Below, in pieces: positions 23,601-31,017 of a DNA stretch of 31,017 nt. Position 1 is the first letter of the stretch; every line of letters starts with the position of its first letter. Under the pieces are notes generated by a model. It made no database searches. It had not been told where the DNA came from and saw only the letters and a list, made by a program, of their open reading frames with translations. This stretch comes from Heterotrichella gracilis (Eukaryota; Sar; Xanthophyceae; Tribonematales; Xanthonemataceae). Location: the NCBI GenBank assembly GCA_032358255.1, contig JAULBX010028249.1, forward strand, positions 1 through 31,017, in the 5' to 3' direction. Both the position numbers and the translations under genes were made by a program.

Positions 23601-26600
23601 TACCTCTGGCAATGCTTCTTGTGCATCGTCTGTGGACACATGTGTTGGCACAGGTCCACCGCCCTCCCTGCCTCCTGGCAGTGCCTCGTCATCGAGAGAG
23701 CCAACATCAGCACCAGATGGCTCCGACCCCTGATCATGGACTGATATACTGCTATCCCTGTGATCCCCTGCAGCCTCCAATTCAGATGGACCTCCAGTTC
23801 CCATTTTGATATCATTACCCCCTGGTAGGGTATCAGGACGATCTGACTGGCGCTCATCTGAAGCTGAGGGCTGATCATGGCTATCTGCGTCCCTGACTTC
23901 AACCTCAATTATGTGCTGAGGTGACGCCAATGGATGCCAGGCAACGGAGTCAGCACTTGGCTGTGCACTACCGCTTTTGGAAGGTCCCACAGGTTCTGTA
24001 GCAGTAGAGGTTGAGGTACCAATCTCCTCCGGCTGTTCTGATTGGCTGTCAGACTGTTGAACATGTGGTTCATTGGTAGCTGGACTTTGCAATTGTGGGC
24101 CAGATGGAAACTGTGAATCTGCACTAGCTGATGGGCTGGAGGTTCCGGCTTCATTCATTGTCGCGCTGCGTTCATCATCTTGCGCCTGTTGACCACCACA
24201 CATGCTCTCCTGCCTGTCACTAGCTTGATGGCTGTCAGCCGCGCAGTCCTGCTCTGCAGCACTCCCATTCAGCTCCAGGTTGCTGCCAGGCTCAGCTGCA
24301 TCAAGGAAGCAGGCAAAACTAGCTGATCGGCCCAAGGGCTCGTCTGGCTGATTAGGAATATCAGTTGCTGCAGGCTGGGTGCTGTTGCCCATTGTGGAAG
24401 GGGTTGATGTGTCAAGATCCTCAGCTTCAGGTGCAGAGAGGGAGGGCGGATGGTCAGCACTACTTTGCTCCTTTGAAAGCCTTGGCACTGGTGAGCACAA
24501 AAGCATGGTGTCAGCAACCTGTGGGAATGCTCAATGGATTTAATGGCACAGCATGATATGATAGCAACCCAAAAATACTTCTGGATCATGAATGTCCTGT
24601 CCATTTGTCGTATTCATACCAAGGTTTATGATCTACAAGCACTGGTCCCCTTTTCAGCAAATTCAATGTTATCTCACACAAGGCACAGGCACTAGATGAA
24701 TGGGTGAGAGTATCCCTCTTCTGCACCTGTGAGTGACGCACACCTTTGCTCATAAGCAGGGGGTCATCCATGGACAGCAGCCGGCAGAAATCCCTCTCCT
24801 CAGACGCCAGCGAGGCCAGCACCTCCACACCACCAGCCCCTGTCTTCCCGCCCTTATGATCCGGCACTCCAGCAGCTGACGAAAATGCACTCTGCCTCCC
24901 ACCTCCCCAATGATCCCCTTCCAATGCCTGAGCAGCGGCTGACACCCCATCACCATCAGCCACACTTGATTCCCTCCCCTGATCCTCAATCACCACTTCC
25001 TCCCTGGCGCCAAAACATTCACCCAGTGACCTTTCCTGCGCCTCCTCAACCCCCACCGCCTCCCTGGTCCCCACACCTCCACCCAGTTTCCTCCCCTCTC
25101 CCCCATACACCACCGCCTCCCTGGCATCCTCCACCAGCAAGGGACTCAGAGTTCTGTCCTCGGGGCTGAGGCACGTGGAGGTGGCGCCAGGTGGCAGGCT
25201 GTGGTTGGCTGCAATGCCCAGATCCTCCTGACTGCTGGCTGATTGCAGGAGGGAGGTGCGGAACTGGTCTGTCATGAATGCGTCCCAGCCATCCTTGCTA
25301 GACGCCCTCAGAACAGCCTTGGGGTCCTGGGCAATTAAAGGGGATATGTCACACAAAAGGGGGGACACAACACAAAATCTCCACGTCATGCCACCATCAT
25401 CCTAGACACATATTTTTGCATTTGCTCACCACTGCGGCATCGTCCCCGGAATGCCTATCCCAGTAGGAGAGCGTGCCTGGGGACAGGGGCTGGGCCTGGC
25501 GCTCAGGGGAGGACAGCGGTGACAGGGGGGAGAGCACACCCGAGGATGACGGGCGCTGACCACCCTCGGAGATCTTGACAGGCCGAGGCCGTCTGCACCA
25601 AACAGCTTGTTAATTAAAAATATATTTTAGAAGATGAGAAGGCACCAAATTACGATGCTCACGCATCAGCAGGCACGTGGGTTGAGAAAAGGAGAAGCAT
25701 GCGCCATTCCATGTGCTGCCACCCTAATGCACTACGTATATCATCACATTGTTAGGCGCATACACCCTGTGACCCTATACGAGTCACTCCAACGACAGCA
25801 CACCATGCAAGCATGCGCCAACATAACTCACCACTCTCCAGCAGCATTTATACCTCCCCGATAGATGCATTTCCAATCAGAAGGATTTTTGAACACCCAC
25901 CTCTTTTTCCTGCCCACCGAGGGCTCTCCGCCCCGCCCCACCCGTTCCCAGTCCTGCACATCCACCCCTGTGCCATCTGATGAGGAGCGCCTGCCTGACC
26001 ACAGGCCACTCATGGCCGCCATCAGGCGCCTGCCATCCTCCTCAGGGCCTGGGGTTACAGTGGGGACGCGGGTGGGGAAACGTGATTGCATGTAATACGT
26101 TTCGCGCACCAAACATGTCCACTGTCCAACTGCAGGAGGCCTATTCTTGAATAAAAGTACATTGCCTATCTGCCAGATATAGCTGTTCACGCAATTGCAC
26201 AGCACAGCCCAATCCCCGCTTGGTAGTCACGTCCATGCATCTCAGCAGCAGAGCCTATAACAATGCCATTTTGCGCCACATGGGGTACTTGATTAGCCAA
26301 ATTATGCCCAGGCAGCGCCTGTCTGCCTGACAAACATCGTTCCCTCCCCTCACCTTGTTGCGCCTGCCCTGCTTCCGGCTCCACCGCCAGCAGGAACCCC
26401 ACCGCATCCAGACCCACCAGCAGGCCAAGCAGCAGCCCCGCAGCGTCCTCGTCGCGCATGATGCTCCCCCTGCACATTGCCACACTCACCTGATTACAGC
26501 CTATCATAATAATACGGTAACCTACTCATGTTGGGAGCTGCCTTCGCCGAGTATAACTCTTAAGCCATTACCCACCCACACAACACCCCACCCCTTCCAA

Positions 26601-29600
26601 CCCCCACACGTGCCGCACCCGCACATCTCACACCACTGCCGCACAAACACACAGGCTGGCGCCACACATCCAACCATTTGAACCTAACTCACCCCCCACC
26701 AACCCCTATATTTATTGCACCCGCACCTCTCATACCACTGTCGCACAAACGCAGGCTGGTGGAACACGGCCAGCAGGCGTTCGCCCAGCGCCCCTGCATT
26801 CAAGCTGCTGCGCACCCACATGTGCAGCCGGTCTGCGTCGCTGTGGTGGCCTGCCAGGCTCCTGATTGGCTCCACGCCCAGCTCGGTGCCAGGTGGCAGC
26901 TGCTGGCTGACCGCCACCAGCATGGCGAAGGGGGTAGCGCGGCGGGACACGTGGTGCAGGAAGCCCTGCCAGCCGTCCTTGAGGGGGGAGGGCCTGCGGG
27001 TGAGGCCGGGGGAGGACGGGACACTGTTAGCGTTGCACTAAAATTGCAGTTGTGGATTTGACTGGACCTCACGCCCCATTTAGACAGCGCGGGAAGTTTC
27101 ATTGAAACAAGATACCTATGCCCCATTTGGATTGCGCGGGTGTTGTCATTGTAACAGGACATCATCATTATACCATATACCAGCAACTATTCATGCCTTC
27201 CTTTATAATTTAGGTAATAACAACATCCATGTTAGCAGGCACCCTTGCCTTACACAGCTTGCACCACTGCCATGTATGAGCATGCATCACTGCGCTTTCA
27301 TGCTCAAAACATGGCCACGTTCGCAGGGTGAAAAAGCAAGGAAGCCGCTCAGTACGAGTGTCGCTCACCGCATCTTGAATTGCAGCATTTCCTCCACTCC
27401 ATGCACCACATCCCCCACACCCGCATGTGAGTCTGACAGCCGCTGATTGACTCCTGTCGAGGCCTGCACATAACATTCATGGAAATGGTCTAAATGTTTG
27501 AAACCATGGTTCAAAACTGTTCATACATCTAAAAATCATACTCGCCAATGATGAACCAACACAGTGCTCGTCAAAATGAACCACCACGATGCCCAGTGAC
27601 TTGCTGTTTGTCAGCAGCAACAAGCACCAATGTGCTGTGTCGAGTCATGGCCACCTGTCCATGCTACATGCGTAGACCGGAGCCTCACCTGCAGAAGCAG
27701 CGTCCCCGCAGCCTGCATGCGCAGCCGCAGCCCCTCCCTGGCCTCATGATCCTCCTCAGAAATGTGTCCACCCCTGACCGACGCCACCCCATCCCCAGCC
27801 ACCATCCCCACACCATCACCGCCGCCACTGGCTACCCCACCCGCACCCTCCTCCCGACCGGTGCCACCTGGGCGAGCTGCGTCCATGCTGGGCCTGCGTG
27901 TTGCCAGGCGCTGGGCAAAGGAAGAGACAAATGCGCGTGCCTTCAACAGCTGCTGCCCAGCTGCCTCCCGTTGCCCTCGCTGCGTGGGGATCGCGCCCTC
28001 TCCCTGGGGTTGGGCCGCAGCCGCGTCGGGGGTTGGCGGCTGTGGACCAGGCACAACCTCCAAGAGCACCATGACCATGGATTGGAGGGCAACTAGGCGC
28101 ACAGCCACATAGGCGGCAGGTGGTGACTGCATGGTGCTGTTTGTCCTGACCCGATCTGCCGCCAGAGAAGGTGGCAACATTTCTGGCGTTGTGGCTGCAC
28201 CAGGTGTGGCATTGTCGCCATGCGATGCAGGCAGGTCACTGGCTAATGCCTCTGCCTGATCGCCAATGGGCATAGATCCCGCCTGATCCAGTGCCCCATC
28301 TGAGCTGTGCTGGCGCTGGAACCTGCCGCTGATGTTGTGGAACAGGTCCTTTGCTTTCCTAATTTGCGCTGCCGCTACATGCTGCAGTGGTGCAGCATGC
28401 GCATTGCCCGCCGATGGCGCGCCATCCGGTGTCACAATCAGGTTGCACTGCACAGTGCCGCTGGCCTCATTGGGCAGGAGCTCCACCCGTATGATTTCAT
28501 CTGTGTGTGAGGTGAAGCGTTGCTTGAGGGACCTGGTTGAGGTCTTTAGAAGCTCGCCCAGCGAATGGCGCCTTCGATCGGCAGGAGCGCCTAGTGCGGT
28601 GTCAGTTGTAGATGCTGTTTGGGGCTCCGAGATGGATGATGCATCAGAGTTGCTGGCGGGATGGATTGCTGTGGTATTTGAGGGCGGCGGAGGTGGTGGC
28701 GTGGGCGGGAAGGGGTAGATTGCAAGGTACCCTGCGCCCTGATGCCATGCACATGGCGCAATTAGTCATGGGACACGTGGCGTGTGTCCAAAGCGAGGGC
28801 ATCTAGGCTGCTTGGCAGTGGTGAATGATGCTTGAAGCGTCACCATTTGTTGCAGTGCAAAGACCGCAAGCTTCAGTGTGGGTCAGCTATTGTCATGTGC
28901 AAGCATCCACCTAGCCAGACCCACGTACCTTGAGGGCATCCAACTCCTCTGCCAACACCTTCACAACCTGCCTGTCCCGAACGGGCGCCGAGCGGACATA
29001 GGCGGTGTGGATTTGCGGCTGGCTTTGCAGCTTGGTCAACCAGCTGCCCAAAGTACCGTCCTTCAGCGCCTGTGCAAGGTCAACAATGCAGGCTTTCCTT
29101 CAAAATGAAGAGGTTTAGACAACCATGTGGAGTATTGTTGTAACAGTGAAACAGTACCTCTTGAATCCACAACAGCTCTGCAGACCTTTGGTATTGTAAA
29201 ACCAGGTATCGTGCTCGTTCCACTGCTGGGCTCAGCAACAATGGGTAGGCCTTTTCCATAGCTTGCACCACCATCCACAGCGAGGCTGATACAGCACGGT
29301 TGCCACAAAGCCCCTCCTGTCACAGAAATTTTAACACTACTTACATCCTGGGGAGGTTCCATCTCAGTAAGGTTTGTCGCAATATGAGCGCGATATGCAT
29401 GCATTGTCCACACGACTTCAATGATATGTACAGGCAAGCTGCACTGTATCTATACAACTTGCAAGCGCTTCGGAGTTACAACCACAACAGACTAGTAACG
29501 CCGTGGCAAGTTACTGGTAGCCCTGGTGACTTACCTCCAGCACAACTCTAACCCTGTCAACAACGACAGGAAGCTTGTCCGAATCTCCATCGTTCAGCTC

Positions 29601-29663
29601 AATGGCTTGGCGAAGCTCCCAAACGTAGATACTAGCTACTGAACCACCGCCACTTCCTGCCAT
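20630..29663 (-). CDS. RUN, PX and Rubicon-homology (DUF4206) domain protein
   Basis: Eighteen minus-strand exons, phases consistent: 29663-29535, 29316-29158, 29069-28929, 28738-27689, 27463-27369, 26993-26727, 26469-26354, 26048-25901, 25592-25430, 25326-24727, 24518-23604, 23505-23368, 23055-22916, 22679-22575, 22234-22041, 21804-21584, 21342-21067, 20836-20630; about 1,687 residues. Residues 1-493 match no family I know. RUN domain about 500-655 (LHMWVRSSLNAGALGERLLA, WYERGSIMRDEDAAGLLLGL). A long Ser/Pro/acidic linker follows. PX about 1310-1440 (FTAYVVEVESHEGATWTVRH, split RFR-DF motif, LPACWDDISKARGVTG). Rubicon homology about 1505-1687 (CAGC zinc pair, MCDYTGQLYCHSCHQNATAV, IPARVLRSWDFSKHPIS, RYMLEGADYWSLRELEDLSQ). 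PX domains bind phosphoinositides, RUN domains bind small GTPases, and RH domains bind Rab7, so a late endosome or autophagy role is inferred. The 24727/24518 junction is uncertain (alternative 24744/24487). The last zinc cluster of RH is missing. Confidence 0.83.
22167..22357 (-). repeat. Echo of RUN-PX exon 15 start with acceptor
   Basis: 22292-22356 is a degenerate copy of 22167-22240 (start of the exon beginning at 22234, acceptor CTGCAG included). A shorter third fragment lies at about 22262-22293 (gtgagcacctttgcgagcaa). The echo lies upstream of the exon in transcript sense. Confidence 0.8.
26611..26762 (-). repeat. Echo of RUN exon 6 donor end
   Basis: 26611-26663 (gcacccgcacatctcacacc, actgccgcacaaac, caggctgg) copies 26714-26762, the end of the RUN exon with its donor. 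The echo lies downstream in the intron in transcript sense. Confidence 0.8.
27071..27161. repeat. Tandem pair of about 43 bases in RUN-PX intron 5
   Basis: gccccatttagacagcgcgg with tttcattgaaacaagata (27071-27112) is followed by gccccatttggattgcgcgg with tgtcattgtaacaggaca (27120-27161). It is not derived from a recognised exon. Confidence 0.7.
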
Positions 29664-29993
29664 CGCGGCCTTGTTGGTATCACATCGCAATCACTGTAAA
29701 GACATGAACGTTCCAGCTCGAGCGTGCTCCACCGCGATTCCAATCTGTTAATGTTACGTCACGGTAAGCAGGTTGGGTGTATCCCTCGTGTCAGCAGACG
29801 TTAGTTCTTCCTTATCTGATGGGCCTTCAAAGCAAAGTCCATATTACCAACGGACGGGGTGCATAAAAGCTTGGAGAGTGCTTGGTACTCTCAGTGGGGT
29901 TTGAAAAGGGTAATCCAGCACAGGAAGGGAAGACAGGGCCTGAGTTGTTCGGTCCAACAACAGCCGAACTGTGGTTCGCAGCCTTCCATATCC
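29664..29993. promoter_or_regulatory. Intergenic region upstream of the RUN-PX gene
   Basis: About 330 bases between the RPS3 poly(A) signal and the RUN-PX start codon, in tandem minus-strand orientation. It should carry the RUN-PX promoter; no specific motif was recognised. Confidence 0.45.
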
Positions 29994-29998
29994 TTACA
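29994..29998 (-). terminator. Poly(A) signal TGTAA of RPS3
   Basis: TGTAA on the minus strand about 310 bases after the RPS3 stop. Another TGTAA at 30286-30290 is only 18 bases from the stop and is less likely. Confidence 0.45.
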
Positions 29999-30307
29999 AC
30001 CAGATAATGGTTCAGGAGTGCAACTTGACCGGGTCATGCATTGACTCGGTGCCCGGTGCGTTTGGTTTTGCAAGCTCCAGACTTTGTAGTGCCTGGCGCG
30101 TTCGAGCAGAATTGCATGCACCCCACTGTTGTTGATCTACCAACACCTGATGATGATATCCAACACAAGCATGCAGCACGCTGCACACACCCACTCAACC
30201 AAGCATGCCATGCCATGCATCGCCACCACACCCTGACACGCACAGCGGCCAGCACAGCGGCCGAGACTACGAGAGGTTTGTGCGGTTACAGCGGGCTATG
30301 GTACAGC

Positions 30308-30457
30308 TTAGACAGCAATTGGCTCCGACTCCTTGCCGATGTATGGCTTGTCCGACACAAACTCCTCCTCCTTGGGTGTGTGGACCTGGACCACATCGGG
30401 CAGCGGCGTCTTGGGCCCGTTCCTTCCGGTGGGGTCCCACTCCTTCATGATCTTGAC
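30308..30457 (-). CDS. RPS3: 40S ribosomal protein S3 (uS3), last exon only
   Basis: A 49-residue terminal exon on the minus strand, entered by a CTGCAG acceptor in phase 0 and ending in TAA. It begins [20 protein letters not shown] and continues [13 protein letters not shown], the well-known C-terminal block of eukaryotic uS3 (KVKIM..WDP.G..GP..PLPD.V..H.PKEE). The tail after it ([15 protein letters not shown]) is variable among species. uS3 lines the mRNA entry site of the small subunit. The upstream exons with the KH domain are not in the window: 30458-31017 behaves as intron and shows no further uS3 sequence. Confidence 0.92.
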   Translation of the reverse strand, partial: VKIMKEWDPTGRNGPKTPLPDVVQVHTPKEEEFVSDKPYIGKESEPIAV

Positions 30458-31017
30458 CTGCAGGCAGGAGGTGGGGGATTGGGGTCAGGCAGGGGGTGGT
30501 GGTGGGGTCAGAAAGGGGTTGCGTGGGGGTGGTGACGTGGCGGTGGGGTTGAAGTGGAGTGGTTGGTGTGGATGGTGGAGGTGCAAGTGGCTGCCCTCCA
30601 TGCCCTCCAAATGAACATCGACCCATGCGTCCTAGGATCATGCTGGGTGAAGCGCCGGACTAACGTGCTCAAGAACCATGCACCCCAGGTTCCTCCTATC
30701 ATCAGCAGAAAACCCTTGCCCACAGGTAAGCAACCCCAAGCAGTAACATGCATTTCCCAGGTGAGATGCACACACAAAGGCGAGCTACATCCTCAAAACC
30801 CCCAGATGTGTGGCATGCATTCCATGGCGTGCACGCAAAAAGGACTATATCCGACGACACCAAATTGCATCATTGCGGAAAACTAAGAATGCAGCCTGCA
30901 ATCCCCCCATACGTCCAAATCCCCCTGCCACTCCCTCGCCCAAACTCAGGGACATTAGGCTAAGCTGGTTGGGACATTTAGGACGTTTATCAGACGATCG
31001 GCTTCCTAAATGTATGG
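30458..31017 (-). other. Intron of RPS3 running off the right edge
   Basis: In minus-strand sense this precedes the last RPS3 exon. Its open frames carry no uS3 sequence or other domain. The part next to the acceptor is C/A-rich (cacccc-type) in transcript sense. Confidence 0.6.

Noticed and set aside
27548..28718. Several plus-strand open frames over 100 codons
   Set aside because: They are antisense to the 350-codon exon 4 of the RUN-PX gene, whose phases and splice sites are consistent. GC-rich codon bias creates open antisense frames.
30508..30777. Minus-strand frame as an upstream RPS3 exon
   Set aside because: Its peptide shows none of the uS3 sequence expected before VKIM, so the preceding exon must lie beyond the right edge.

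Overview
This window looks like nuclear DNA from a green alga, most likely of the Chlamydomonadales / Haematococcus type. That placement is an inference from four features: GC-rich coding sequence, many short GT..AG introns, TGTAA poly(A) signals of the chlorophyte kind, and plant-type TTTAGGG motifs scattered through introns. There is a single 100-N assembly gap. Nothing here is organised as a bacterial operon.

Six protein-coding genes can be modelled exon by exon, with every splice phase checked. From left to right they are: (1) the 5' part of an F-box/leucine-rich-repeat gene on the minus strand, running off the left edge; (2) an eight-exon minus-strand gene for a plant-type nuclear G-patch protein; (3) divergent from it, a twelve-exon plus-strand gene for an organelle-targeted PPR protein that contains the N gap; (4) a nine-exon plus-strand gene for glycinamide ribonucleotide synthetase (GARS/PurD, purine synthesis step 2) with its own transit-peptide exon; (5) convergent with it, an eighteen-exon minus-strand gene for a protein of about 1,690 residues carrying RUN, PX and Rubicon-homology (DUF4206) domains; (6) the last exon of ribosomal protein uS3 (RPS3) on the minus strand at the right edge. 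The genes belong to unrelated pathways (ubiquitination, RNA processing, organelle RNA, purines, endosome/autophagy traffic, cytosolic translation).

The most unusual property is shared by four of the genes. Their introns hold degenerate copies ('echoes') of the end or start of the neighbouring exon, usually with the splice site included. In many cases a short TTTAGGG/CCCTAAA tract lies between the exon and its echo. More than a dozen such copies can be read by eye. Some remain open in frame with usable splice sites. One set explains the N gap, which closes in frame at zero length. This suggests a recurrent local duplication process coupled to telomere-like sequence, and it would confuse both assemblers and gene predictors.

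The region between the GARS gene and the RUN-PX gene (about 18.7-20.6 kb) has no confident gene. It holds inverted repeats, a four-copy repeat whose copies stay in one reading frame, and a tRNA-like element that may be a SINE head.
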